Below, one piece after another: positions 1 through 6,165 of a stretch of DNA of 7,596 nt (within the stretch, counting starts at the first letter, position 1; every line of letters begins with the position of its first letter). A program made the translations under genes and the position numbers. The notes below the pieces were generated by a model that was given only the letters and a program-made list of their open reading frames with translations, was not told where the DNA came from and did not search any database. Source of the stretch: Phyllobacteriaceae bacterium (GTDB lineage Bacteria > Pseudomonadota > Alphaproteobacteria > Rhizobiales > Rhizobiaceae); the NCBI GenBank assembly GCA_024645155.1, contig JAHEGF010000161.1, forward strand, positions 1-7,596. Direction: 5' to 3'.

Positions 1-103
1 CCCTGACAAGGCAGGATCTGATTTTGTGATTGATGCGGCCTATGTGAAGGAAAATGTCGGCGACCTTGCCAAGAATACCGACCTTTCGCGCTTCATTCTT
101 TGA
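1..103 (+). CDS. hslU: HslU C-terminus (ATPase subunit of HslUV protease), 5' truncated
   Basis: Only the last 33 codons are in the window; the first whole codon starts at base 2 and the stop is TGA at 101-103. The peptide contains VIDAAYVKENVGDLAKNTD and ends in LSRFIL. From memory, E. coli HslU ends in a closely similar stretch ([24 protein letters not shown]-like), so the match runs through the whole fragment. HslU is a cytoplasmic AAA+ unfoldase that docks on the HslV peptidase. In the family, the extreme C-terminal tail inserts between HslV subunits and activates them, and that tail is intact here. hslV would be expected upstream, outside the window. The next gene on this strand starts 186 bp later and appears to have its own promoter, so it is probably not tightly co-transcribed. 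Confidence 0.9.
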   Translation, partial: PDKAGSDFVIDAAYVKENVGDLAKNTDLSRFIL

Positions 104-226
104 TATCCGGTCGCAAATATCGCGCTTTTTTCAGTAAAGCTTCAATTATGTCTAAAAGCGTGAGCGGTTTTTCTGTTCATTGTGACCCTGCTGCCACTAT
201 TTCGCCGCATCGGGAATAGATCGGCT

Positions 227-255
227 CTCGACTCGTGCTTCTACATTTCATATTT
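227..255 (+). promoter_or_regulatory. Candidate sigma-70-type promoter for the DUF1402 gene
   Basis: CTCGAC at 227-232 is separated by exactly 17 bp from ATATTT at 250-255. This resembles the rhizobial housekeeping consensus CTTGAC-N17-CTATAT, with 5 of 6 and 4 of 6 matches. It would place the transcript start near 262 and give a leader of about 28 nt to the ATG at 290. Found by eye; AT-rich matches of this quality occur by chance. Confidence 0.35.
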
Positions 256-289
256 TCCGGAACAGGGAACCGGAACAACCAGGCCAGAC

Positions 290-1252
290 ATGACTCAACT
301 CAAAACCGCAATAGTACTAGCGATGTTTGGTGCCGTCCTGGCCGAGACGGCACCGGCGATCACGGTCGTTCCGGAAGGCAACCGCCATGCCGAACAGCCG
401 CTGATTCCTGCTGGCTCGCATAACCGGACAAGCAAACTGAAGACCAATTTCGATGCCAAATACGGCAAGGTCATCGCGCTATTGCAAAAGGACGAGGATT
501 TACGGGAAAAAATCACCGAGGTTGCTGCGGCATACGAGATCGATCCCATCCATATCGCCGGTGCGATCATTGGCGAACATACCTATAATGTCGATGTCTA
601 TGACCGCCTGCAGACCTATTACGTCAAAGCCATTTCCTATCTCGGATCTGATCTGTCCTTTGAATTCGAAGGCGAGACCATCGGTGATTTTGTCGAGCGT
701 CCCGAATTTGATGACTGTGCGATGCGCAAGGACAGCTACGATCTTTGGGTGTGCCGCGAGGAAATCTGGAACACCGTTTTCCGCGGCAAGACTGTCGGCG
801 AAACACGGTTTCCGGATGACCGTTTCAGCGCCGTGTTTTTCCAGCCGTTTTATGCAGGTCAGACATTTGGAATAGGTCAGCTCAATCCGCTCACTGCGCT
901 GCAGATGAGCGACATGGTCAACACTGTTTCCGGCTTGCCGAAGCTGGAGGCAAAAAATGCCAAGGCTGTCTACAATACGATCATGGACCCTGATCTGACA
1001 CTGCCCTATGTCGCTGCGACGATACGCAAGGCCATCGATTCCTACAAGGAAATCGCCGGTTTTGATATTTCCGGCAATCCCGGCATAACCGCGACACTCT
1101 ACAATCTTGGCGATCCGGTCGGCCGCGCCCTGGCGTTGCGCGCCGAAAACAGGAAGAGCCTTGATTCCGGCGGCAAGGCGCGTATGCCTGAAGAAAATTA
1201 CTATGGCTGGCTGGTCAACCACCGCCTTGGTGAACTTCGGGCGCTTTTCTAA
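290..1252 (+). CDS. DUF1402 family protein, exported, lysozyme-like motifs
   Basis: This is a 320-residue protein that I recognise as the DUF1402 family, widespread in Rhizobiales and of unknown function. The frame is open back to a GTG at 182, but the extra 36 residues are Arg-rich and carry no export signal. Starting at the ATG at 290 gives a clean signal peptide: MTQLK, then a hydrophobic stretch TAIVLAMFGAVLA, with likely cleavage near AVLA-ET or APA-IT. AGG at 282-284 is a weak ribosome site. The mature part has AIIGEHTYN (residues 92-100), FGIGQLNP (193-200), TATLYNLGDP (267-276) and a terminal NYYGWLVNHRLGELRALF. The first three are ordered like the Glu-Ser, GLMQ and AYNxG motifs of lytic transglycosylases, with E96 as the candidate acid. 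C143 and C155 could form a periplasmic disulfide. The gene follows hslU and converges on the HTH gene. The family call is firm; a murein-cleaving role is inference. Confidence 0.8.
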   Translation: MTQLKTAIVLAMFGAVLAETAPAITVVPEGNRHAEQPLIPAGSHNRTSKLKTNFDAKYGKVIALLQKDEDLREKITEVAAAYEIDPIHIAGAIIGEHTYNVDVYDRLQTYYVKAISYLGSDLSFEFEGETIGDFVERPEFDDCAMRKDSYDLWVCREEIWNTVFRGKTVGETRFPDDRFSAVFFQPFYAGQTFGIGQLNPLTALQMSDMVNTVSGLPKLEAKNAKAVYNTIMDPDLTLPYVAATIRKAIDSYKEIAGFDISGNPGITATLYNLGDPVGRALALRAENRKSLDSGGKARMPEENYYGWLVNHRLGELRALF

Positions 1253-1291
1253 CACGTCTACGCCGGACCTATTTCTGTCCCTTGTTCCCTA

Positions 1292-1684
1292 TCAATCGCC
1301 GTCATTGCCCCGCGGTGCCTCTGCACGGCCTACGGCAGCCTCGGCCACTCCGCTTATTGCCGCGATCTCGTTTGCGTCGAGATATGCAATTGCACCGGCA
1401 AGGCGGTTTGCCAATCGGGTAGCATCGGGAGAAAGACCAGCCGTGTCTATCGTGACCTTCGGGCGCGAATGGGCAGCGAGACGCTGCATTTCTTCAGCTT
1501 CGTCCCAGATAACGTTGAAGTAGCCGACGATCTTCTGCACCATCGGCCATGTCGGAACCCCCCGACGGCCATGTTCCAGTGCAGAAAGATAGGCGGCGCT
1601 GACACCAAGCGATTCGGCCATATCCTTTTGGGTAATACCGCGAGCGCGCCTCAGCGCGCGAATATGGGCGCCAAATGGTGTCAC
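1292..1684 (-). CDS. XRE-family helix-turn-helix regulator
   Basis: This is a 130-residue cytoplasmic DNA-binding protein. The N-terminal half is a Cro/C1-type HTH: residues 6-40 include RRARGITQKDMAESLGVSAA and YLSALEHGRR, with the first helix near ITQKDMAESL and the recognition helix near SAAYLSALEHG. Residues 45-70 (WPMVQKIVGYFNVIWDEAEE) complete the five-helix fold. The C-terminal part, rich in Ala and Asp, has no domain I recognise and may serve for dimerisation. The start is GTG at 1684-1682, overlapping the smr stop as GTGA. GGGGAAAAA lies about 8 nt upstream in the end of smr, so translation is probably coupled to smr. It is the last gene of the Tim44-mltA-smr operon and ends in TGATAG with no clear hairpin terminator after it. 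Its targets are unknown; autoregulation of its own operon is a reasonable guess only. Confidence 0.85.
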   Translation of the reverse strand: MTPFGAHIRALRRARGITQKDMAESLGVSAAYLSALEHGRRGVPTWPMVQKIVGYFNVIWDEAEEMQRLAAHSRPKVTIDTAGLSPDATRLANRLAGAIAYLDANEIAAISGVAEAAVGRAEAPRGNDGD

Positions 1685-2244
1685 AGTCTTTTTCCCCGGT
1701 CGGCGCGGCGCAAGCGGACATACAGGGCGCCGGCGCCCCCGTGCTGGCGGGCTGCATCACTGTAACCGCTGACAAACGGATTGAAAGACGGCGTTGCAAG
1801 CCATTCGGGAACAGCGCGCCGGAGTACTCCGTCACTGCCGTGGGAAGCGCCCTTTCCGGTAATAACCAGAACATGACGCATATGCATTGCAAATGCCCGG
1901 TGCAGGAAATCAAGCAATATGTTGTGAGCCTGATGCTGGGTCATGCCGTGTAGATCGATGCGCGCATCGACACTGATGCGGCCAGCGGCGATCTTGTTGC
2001 GAACCGGCCGATCGATGGTTTGCGGCCGGGCTGGCTGGTGATCCGGTACCCGGCGCTTTCTGCCTTGCTCGTCGGATTTCGGATGCTGCGGATTTTCCGA
2101 TACGGGTTCGACAATGCGCGTCTGTTCACTTTCGCCGTAAACCGGGGGAGGCTTCTTGCCGACCATTGGCGTAACCGTGCGCGCTACCCTGTGCCACAGG
2201 ATGCGGTCTTCCGCCGACAAAGGCTTGTCACGGTTTGTGCTCAC
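1681..2244 (-). CDS. Smr/MutS2-type domain protein
   Basis: This is a 187-residue protein. Residues 1-28 (AEDRILWHRVARTVTPM) form a short helical segment typical of alphaproteobacterial Smr proteins. Residues 30-85 are a low-complexity, Pro- and charge-rich linker. Residues 93-180 are the Smr domain: the conserved DLHG is at 97-100, VLVITGKG (the TGKG version of the family's xGxG motif) at 125-132, and the closing GALYVRLRR at 172-180. Smr domains bind nucleic acid, and several act as endonucleases that nick DNA or cleave RNA, some in ribosome-collision rescue. Which applies here cannot be told from sequence. The start is GTG at 2244-2242, overlapping the mltA stop as GTGA. The only purine-rich site, AGGGC, lies about 13 nt upstream, so initiation probably depends on coupling to mltA. 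The name smr is not a settled gene symbol. Confidence 0.88.
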   Translation of the reverse strand: MSTNRDKPLSAEDRILWHRVARTVTPMVGKKPPPVYGESEQTRIVEPVSENPQHPKSDEQGRKRRVPDHQPARPQTIDRPVRNKIAAGRISVDARIDLHGMTQHQAHNILLDFLHRAFAMHMRHVLVITGKGASHGSDGVLRRAVPEWLATPSFNPFVSGYSDAARQHGGAGALYVRLRRADRGKRL

Positions 2245-3344
2245 GAAACCAGCCGCCCTACTGCTTCCTTTGGAACCAGCATATAGAAATCCGCGCAGTG
2301 CTTGACCACGCCGGCAATCTCGCCGGCTTCATCGCCCGAGCCGAAAAACAGGTCCCCGCGGGCAGGCCCGGTTATGGCAGACCCGGTGTCCTGTGCGATC
2401 ATCAATCGCCGGAACGCCCTGTTTTCTAACGCCCGAAGATCTGGTGCATCGACAAAAAAGGGCGTTGCAAAGGTGTGGATTGTCCGGTCAACGGCGAGCG
2501 ACCGTCCGGGTGTCAGCGGAACCTTTGCTGCAGCGACAGGCCCCAGTTTGGGATCGTCGACTTCTGCGAAACGGAAAAAAATGAAAGAGCGGTTTTGTTG
2601 CAGGATTTCGTCGATGCGGTCCGGGTGCCTGGCAAACCAGGCGCGAATCGCCTGCATCGTTACCTTTGATGGATCAATCTCCCCCATGTCAGCCAGTATT
2701 TTGCCGGGACCGGTGAAAGGGTGTCCCGATTTCGCGGCATAAGTGATGCGCCGCCGGCTACCGTCGGACATAAGCAGGCGTGCAGCGCCTTGAACATGAA
2801 CAAAGAACAGGTCGACCCGGCTGGCAAGCCAGGCGATCTCCAGGCCTCGCCCCGACAGGGCGCCATTTTCGATCGCAGCACGGTCGGGATGAATTTCGAG
2901 GCCAGCAATACCGGCCCGCGCAAACCGGTAGCCACCGGGCAAACCGGTGGGCGGATTGTCTTCATCTGTTTTTACGAGATCCGGTGGTGTCCGGTAAACC
3001 GGATAACGGAATTTAGCGCAAGCGACGGGTGCGGCAGACACCAGTGGTTCATAATATCCGGTGACAAAACCCCGTTCACTGCCGGCCGGGCGAATTGCCA
3101 CGGGCACAAACCGGGTTTCAAAAAAATCCCGGGCCTGGGTGCTGGTGACACGCCGCATGGCGGCAGCGGCAGCAAGCGCCGGTTTCAGATCGGCCGTAGT
3201 CAAACCAAGCGCGCCTGTCCGGTACTCTTTTCTTAAAGCGACACCGGCACAGCGCCGAAATGCGTCAAAGGCCTTGGCGGTATCGTCATCATGCCACCCG
3301 GGCAGTTGATCAAAGCCGGTCTGTTTGAGTACGCAGCCCTGCAT
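2241..3344 (-). CDS. mltA: Membrane-bound lytic murein transglycosylase A (MltA)
   Basis: This 367-residue protein would cleave the MurNAc-GlcNAc bond of peptidoglycan, forming 1,6-anhydroMurNAc. GYYEP at 96-100 and the following segment to about residue 250 (including FVHVQGAARL, 181-190) are the MltA-specific domain. Residues 285-360 are the 3D domain, with RTIHTFATPFF and LMIAQDTGSAITG. The Asp in AQDTG, residue 319, corresponds by context to the catalytic Asp308 of E. coli MltA. Length is close to the family norm. The start is ATG at 3344-3342; the frame closes five codons upstream at the TGA of the Tim44-like gene, so no longer N-terminus is available. The N-terminus (MQGCVLKQTGFDQLPGWHDD) has no hydrophobic signal segment and no real lipobox, which is odd for a periplasmic enzyme. 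It lies 15 bp downstream of the Tim44-like gene and overlaps smr by 4 bp. Confidence 0.93.
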   Translation of the reverse strand: MQGCVLKQTGFDQLPGWHDDDTAKAFDAFRRCAGVALRKEYRTGALGLTTADLKPALAAAAAMRRVTSTQARDFFETRFVPVAIRPAGSERGFVTGYYEPLVSAAPVACAKFRYPVYRTPPDLVKTDEDNPPTGLPGGYRFARAGIAGLEIHPDRAAIENGALSGRGLEIAWLASRVDLFFVHVQGAARLLMSDGSRRRITYAAKSGHPFTGPGKILADMGEIDPSKVTMQAIRAWFARHPDRIDEILQQNRSFIFFRFAEVDDPKLGPVAAAKVPLTPGRSLAVDRTIHTFATPFFVDAPDLRALENRAFRRLMIAQDTGSAITGPARGDLFFGSGDEAGEIAGVVKHCADFYMLVPKEAVGRLVS

Positions 3345-3359
3345 TGCGGCAACAGCCTG

Positions 3360-4076
3360 TCAGTCTTCGGCTTCTGTTGCAACGAGCTTCCAGTTGGGAT
3401 CCTTGGTGCGGGTGTCGCGGGCAAATGTCCAGACATCCTTGACTTCGGCCACTGTCTCCGGATCGCCGTCGACGACCTCGCCTGATTTGTTCAATGTCGC
3501 CGAAATCAGTTCGCTGATGATGCGGACAACCACGTGGGCCTCGGTGCCTTTCATTTCAGCGCCGATGATATCGGCCTTGTTGACGCCGACAAAGGAAGAC
3601 TGGACACGCTCGCCCTTGTCTTCTCGTTCGGAAATTGCACCGATAAACCCATCGTACACTTCGCGTGAAAGCAGGTTTTTCAATGTTCTCCTGTCACCAT
3701 CCGCATAGGCCATAACAATCATCTCATAGGCCATTTTTGCGCCGTCGATGAAGGATTTGGGCTCAAAGCCGGCATCGGCTTTCCTGATTTCGCGAAGGCC
3801 CTTGTTCAATTTGGTTCCAGGCTTTGCATAAGCATCGATCATCTCGAACGCGGCAGCTTCGAGCGCCTTGTCGCGTCCGGGCAACGAAACGACATTGTCT
3901 TCGGCGGGTGCGTTATCCTGATCTTCTCCGGGCTTGAACCGTGCATAGGGATTGTGTGGTCGTCTTTCATTGCCCGTGCGGCGGCCCAGAACACTACGCA
4001 ATTGCGCAAATATCACCACCGCGGCAACCAGAAAGAAAAGTGTACCAAAATCAAGGAATTCCATTACCGTCGCCAT
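3360..4076 (-). CDS. timA: Tim44-like domain membrane protein (TimA type)
   Basis: This 238-residue protein has one N-terminal transmembrane segment (about residues 8-26, FGTLFFLVAAVVIFAQL). GRRTGNERR follows, which by the positive-inside rule puts the C-terminal part in the cytoplasm. A linker rich in Asp, Ala and Pro runs to about residue 68. The Tim44/MBA1-like domain covers about 72-236: EMIDAYAKPGTKLNKGLREI, then FIDGAKMAYEMIVMAYADGD, TLKNLLSREVYDGF and VWTFARDTRTKDPNWKLVAT. Bacterial homologues are the presumed ancestors of mitochondrial Tim44; the Caulobacter one has been called TimA. The bacterial role is not settled, but an inner-membrane or protein-assembly role is likely. The start is ATG at 4076; an ATG at 4064 (residue 5) would leave the membrane segment intact and is also possible. 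GGAGG lies too far upstream (near 4102) to decide. It is the first gene of the operon with mltA, smr and the HTH gene. Confidence 0.88.
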   Translation of the reverse strand: MATVMEFLDFGTLFFLVAAVVIFAQLRSVLGRRTGNERRPHNPYARFKPGEDQDNAPAEDNVVSLPGRDKALEAAAFEMIDAYAKPGTKLNKGLREIRKADAGFEPKSFIDGAKMAYEMIVMAYADGDRRTLKNLLSREVYDGFIGAISEREDKGERVQSSFVGVNKADIIGAEMKGTEAHVVVRIISELISATLNKSGEVVDGDPETVAEVKDVWTFARDTRTKDPNWKLVATEAED

Positions 4077-4128
4077 TCATCCGTTGAAACCGACCTGCCT
4101 CCAATCCGGAATTATCCGGTCTGGTCGC

Positions 4129-4275
4129 AAGTGCCATACTGCTGATATAAAGTGCCATGGCTCATCATTCAAATACCGATGCACAATGCCTAAGTGAACA
4201 CAGTCCGCATTTTTTGCAACAATAACACGATCACAAAGGCAATAATTGATGTTTTCATTGATACTGATGGCACTT
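4129..4275. repeat. Three copies of AAGTGCCAT around the timA/fxsA divergent region
   Basis: AAGTGCCAT occurs on the plus strand at 4129-4137 and 4150-4158. The start-to-start distance is 21 bp, about two helical turns. A third copy is inverted (ATGGCACTT) at 4267-4275, inside codons 7-9 of fxsA. The second and third share AAAGTGCCAT. The first two bracket the predicted -10 box of the timA promoter: one covers the transcript start and the other lies in the spacer, where repressor sites are common. I saw no other copy in the window by eye. An operator role is inference. Confidence 0.5.
4144..4172 (-). promoter_or_regulatory. Candidate promoter of the timA-mltA-smr-HTH operon
   Basis: Read on the minus strand, TTGAAT (4172-4167) is followed after exactly 17 bp by TATATC (4149-4144), a good match to the alphaproteobacterial housekeeping form (CTTGAC-N17-CTATAT). 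The transcript would begin near 4137 and carry a leader of about 60 nt before the ATG at 4076. The spacer and the start region each hold a copy of AAGTGCCAT. I saw no equally good promoter for fxsA in the same gap; TGAACA-N17-AACAAT on the plus strand (about 4194-4222) is a weak possibility. Confidence 0.5.
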
Positions 4276-4755
4276 TTGCTGGTTCCGCTGCTGGAAATCG
4301 CGGCATTTGTGGTGATTGGCGGGAAGATCGGTGTTTTCGCCACACTGGCAATGGTTTTCGTGACCGCTGTGATTGGCTCCGTCCTGCTTCGGGTGCAGGG
4401 ATTCGGGCTTTTGAAGCGCATTCAGGAAACGGTCGATGCCGGGCAGGTGCCGGAGCGCGAACTCGTTCATGGTGTCATGATCCTGATAGCCGGGATCCTG
4501 CTGCTGACTCCAGGGTTTGTAACCGACGCGCTGGGTTTTTTGCTGTTCGTTCCGGCAATACGCGATCTGGGGTGGCGGCTTGTCCGAAACCGGATTGTCG
4601 TTGCAACCGGCTTTTCCGGAGGTGCAAACGCGCAAAGTCGCGGGTCTTCGGGGCCGACCATTGATCTTGATGAAGACGATTATTCGAACGATCCGAACCC
4701 CGAGACGCCGTGGCGGAAGCCCGACGGTGATCCGGACAAGCGGCGGATAAACTAG
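4249..4755 (+). CDS. fxsA: FxsA family inner-membrane protein
   Basis: This is a 168-residue polytopic membrane protein. Likely membrane segments are residues 2-24 (FSLILMALLLVPLLEIAAFV), 28-48 (GVFATLAMVFVTAVIGSVLL) and 76-102 (VMILIAGILLLTPGFVTDAL). The family signatures are visible: PLLE near residue 13, and GILLLTPGFVTDALGFLLFV followed by P and R at 82-105. The tail from about 122 is soluble, Gly- and Ser-rich, then acidic (IDLDEDDYSNDPN) and ends in basic residues. E. coli FxsA overproduction relieves F-plasmid exclusion of phage T7; the normal role of the family is unknown. TTG (4246) directly precedes ATG (4249) in frame. I chose ATG because AAAGG at 4235-4239 sits about 9 nt upstream. 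It is divergent from the Tim44-like operon, with a 172-bp gap, and 119 bp ahead of secB. Confidence 0.9.
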   Translation: MFSLILMALLLVPLLEIAAFVVIGGKIGVFATLAMVFVTAVIGSVLLRVQGFGLLKRIQETVDAGQVPERELVHGVMILIAGILLLTPGFVTDALGFLLFVPAIRDLGWRLVRNRIVVATGFSGGANAQSRGSSGPTIDLDEDDYSNDPNPETPWRKPDGDPDKRRIN

Positions 4756-4793
4756 CAGGGGTCCAAAAAGGAAATGGCGGGAATGGTTGTCAC

Positions 4794-4822
4794 CTTGTTT
4801 TGATGAAACTGCCATGCTAGCG
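4794..4822 (+). promoter_or_regulatory. Possible secB promoter
   Basis: CTTGTT at 4794-4799 is followed after 17 bp by CTAGCG at 4817-4822. The spacing and first box fit the rhizobial consensus (CTTGAC-N17-CTATAT), but the -10 matches only at CTA, so this is weak. The fxsA-secB gap shows no hairpin terminator after fxsA, so read-through from fxsA is also likely. Confidence 0.25.
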
Positions 4823-4874
4823 AACCGGTCAAATTCCAGACACAATCAAATCCAAGCTCCAAAGGACGACATTG

Positions 4875-5378
4875 ATGGCCAAGAAGGCAACAGAGACCGC
4901 AAAACCTGCAGCCGGTGGTAATGGTGCGGAAGCGCAACCGACGCTCAATATCCTGACGCAATATGTCAAGGATCTTTCGTTTGAAAGCCCGAATGCGCCT
5001 GGTTCATTGCGCGAGCGGTCCGGCGCGCCCGGCATCAACATCAATGTCAATGTCAACGCCAATCCGTTATCGGAAAAGGAATTTGATGTTGTCCTCGTCT
5101 TGAGTGCGCAGGCTGGCGAGAACAAGGATACGTTGTTCAATGTCGAGCTGACCTATGGCGGTGTATTCCGCATTGAAGGTTTCCCGCAGGAGCACATGCT
5201 GCCGCTTCTGTTCATCGAATGCCCGCGGCTGCTGTTTCCCTTTGCCCGCCAGATTGTTGCCGAAGCCACCCGGAACGGCGGCTTTCCACCGCTTATGATT
5301 GATCCGATCGATTTTGCCGGCATGTTCCAGCAGAAAATGGCCGAAGAACAGGCCAAATCCAAAGTCGAGACAAGCTGA
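4875..5378 (+). CDS. secB: Protein-export chaperone SecB
   Basis: This 167-residue cytoplasmic chaperone works as a tetramer. It keeps preproteins unfolded and hands them to SecA at the Sec translocon. The family signatures run in order: LNILTQYVKDLSFESPNAP (24-42), the beta-strand NINVNVNANP (54-63), ELTYGGVFRI (91-100), LLFIECPRLLFPFARQIVAE (111-130) and TRNGGFPPLMIDPIDF (132-147). The N-terminus (KKATETAKPAAGGNGAEAQ) is an Ala- and Gly-rich extension common in alphaproteobacteria. The acidic C-terminal tail (EEQAKSKVETS) is in the region that contacts SecA in the family. A TTG at 4872 precedes the ATG at 4875 in frame; ATG fits AAAGGA at 4861-4866. It converges on dnaQ and has its own terminator. 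Confidence 0.96.
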   Translation: MAKKATETAKPAAGGNGAEAQPTLNILTQYVKDLSFESPNAPGSLRERSGAPGININVNVNANPLSEKEFDVVLVLSAQAGENKDTLFNVELTYGGVFRIEGFPQEHMLPLLFIECPRLLFPFARQIVAEATRNGGFPPLMIDPIDFAGMFQQKMAEEQAKSKVETS

Positions 5379-5422
5379 CGGCGCTGGCCGGTCGAAACGG
5401 CTGCTGTTGAGTATCCTCTTTC

Positions 5423-5452
5423 AGACCGGTTTCAGTAGAGACCGGTCTTTTT
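5423..5452 (+). terminator. Intrinsic terminator of secB, nested in the dnaQ 3' end
   Basis: AGACCGGT (5423-5430) pairs perfectly with ACCGGTCT (5441-5448) around a 10-nt loop, and T residues run through 5448-5452. It lies 45 bp after the secB stop. The loop contains the dnaQ stop codon (5434-5432), and the right arm encodes the last codons of dnaQ. On the minus strand the hairpin is not followed by a T run, so it should act on secB transcripts only. Confidence 0.8.
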
Positions 5453-6133
5453 CCATACTGCTGTGTCGCCGAGACGTTCAATCATCGCTTCATGCGCCTT
5501 GCGCTCGGCTTCGGTAATGAGTGATGGCAGCGGCTGCGGGCGGCTTCCTATCCTGGCAATAACCGTATCATCGTTTTCATCCTCCTTGCCGGCGTCTCGA
5601 CCGTCCAGGCCGAGCATGGCCTGTTTGCCTCCGACAAGTTCGATATAGACCTCGGCCAGCAGTTCGGCATCGAGAAGCGCACCATGTTTGCTGCGGCGAC
5701 TGAGATCGATGCCGTAACGGCGGCATAAAGCATCAAGCGAATTCGGACCCATCGGGTGCTTGCGCTTGGCTATTTCGAGCGTATCGATGACATCTTCGGG
5801 ACCAATGATCCCGATCCCGATCCGGGTCAGTTCGCTGTTTATGAAACCCATGTCGAAACGGGCGTTGTGGGCAATCAGTTTACCGCCCCTGGAGAATTCC
5901 AGGAAATCATTGGCAACGTTGGCGAACACCGGCTTGTCTTCAAGCTGTGCGGCGCTTATCCCGTGTACCGCTTCGGCGTCGGGGTGAATGGGGTGGCCCT
6001 GCGGATTGACGTAGGTATGAAAGGTCTTTCCGGTTGGAAAACGGTTGACGAGTTCCACACAGCCAATCTCGATAATGCGGTCCTCTGTCTTGTCGAGGCC
6101 GGTCGTTTCCGTATCGAAAATGATTTCCCGCAT
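5432..6133 (-). CDS. dnaQ: DNA polymerase III epsilon subunit (3'-5' proofreading exonuclease)
   Basis: This 233-residue protein removes mismatched 3' ends during replication as part of the Pol III core. All DEDDh residues are present: D7 and E9 in IFDTETTGL, D94 in IAHNARFD, H150 and D155 in SKHGALLDAELL. The exonuclease domain is residues 1-165. GGKQAMLGL at 168-176 sits where E. coli epsilon carries its beta-clamp-binding motif and fits a QxxLxL-type clamp motif. The tail (190-233, including LPSLITEAERKAHEAMIERL) is the probable contact with the alpha subunit and ends in VWKKTGLY. A TTG two codons upstream (6139) is in frame; ATG at 6133 is preferred, with GGGA about 8 nt upstream. It is the last gene of the aroE-coaE-dnaQ operon. 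A GC-rich palindrome lies in the gap to coaE. Confidence 0.96.
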   Translation of the reverse strand: MREIIFDTETTGLDKTEDRIIEIGCVELVNRFPTGKTFHTYVNPQGHPIHPDAEAVHGISAAQLEDKPVFANVANDFLEFSRGGKLIAHNARFDMGFINSELTRIGIGIIGPEDVIDTLEIAKRKHPMGPNSLDALCRRYGIDLSRRSKHGALLDAELLAEVYIELVGGKQAMLGLDGRDAGKEDENDDTVIARIGSRPQPLPSLITEAERKAHEAMIERLGDTAVWKKTGLY

Positions 6134-6165
6134 GTCCAAATCCCATGTTTTCCGGTTCAGGTTAC

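Noticed and set aside
102..136. Possible hslU terminator: GATAT and ATATC arms followed by GCGC and six T
   Set aside because: The stem is only 5 AT-rich base pairs with a 10-nt loop, and GCGC separates it from the T run. It is too weak to call.
182..289. N-terminal extension of the DUF1402 gene from a GTG at 182 (36 extra residues)
   Set aside because: The extension has no ribosome site or recognisable sequence, would bury the signal peptide internally, and contains the better promoter candidate (227-255). ATG at 290 gives a proper export signal.
500..1255. Minus-strand open frame of 251 codons opposite the DUF1402 gene
   Set aside because: It is antisense to a gene with recognisable family motifs. 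Its translation shows no domain, and the frame looks like a codon-bias shadow.
1253..1291. Searched for a terminator between the convergent DUF1402 and HTH genes
   Set aside because: I see no stem with a following T run on either strand in this 39-bp gap.
2908..3011. Cluster of CCGGT/ACCGG words with a near-duplicate CAAACCGGT
   Set aside because: It lies within conserved mltA coding sequence (PTGLPGGYRFARAG region), and such words are frequent throughout this window, so composition explains it.
4194..4664. Plus-strand 156-codon frame overlapping the start of fxsA in another frame
   Set aside because: Its translation is Arg- and Cys-rich with no domain, and fxsA in the true frame shows clear membrane segments and family motifs.
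5034..5063. Short tandem-like repeat (ATCAAC/ATCAAT/GTCAAT) in secB
   Set aside because: It encodes the INVNVNAN beta-strand normal for SecB and comes from alternating Asn/Val codons, not a separate repeat element.
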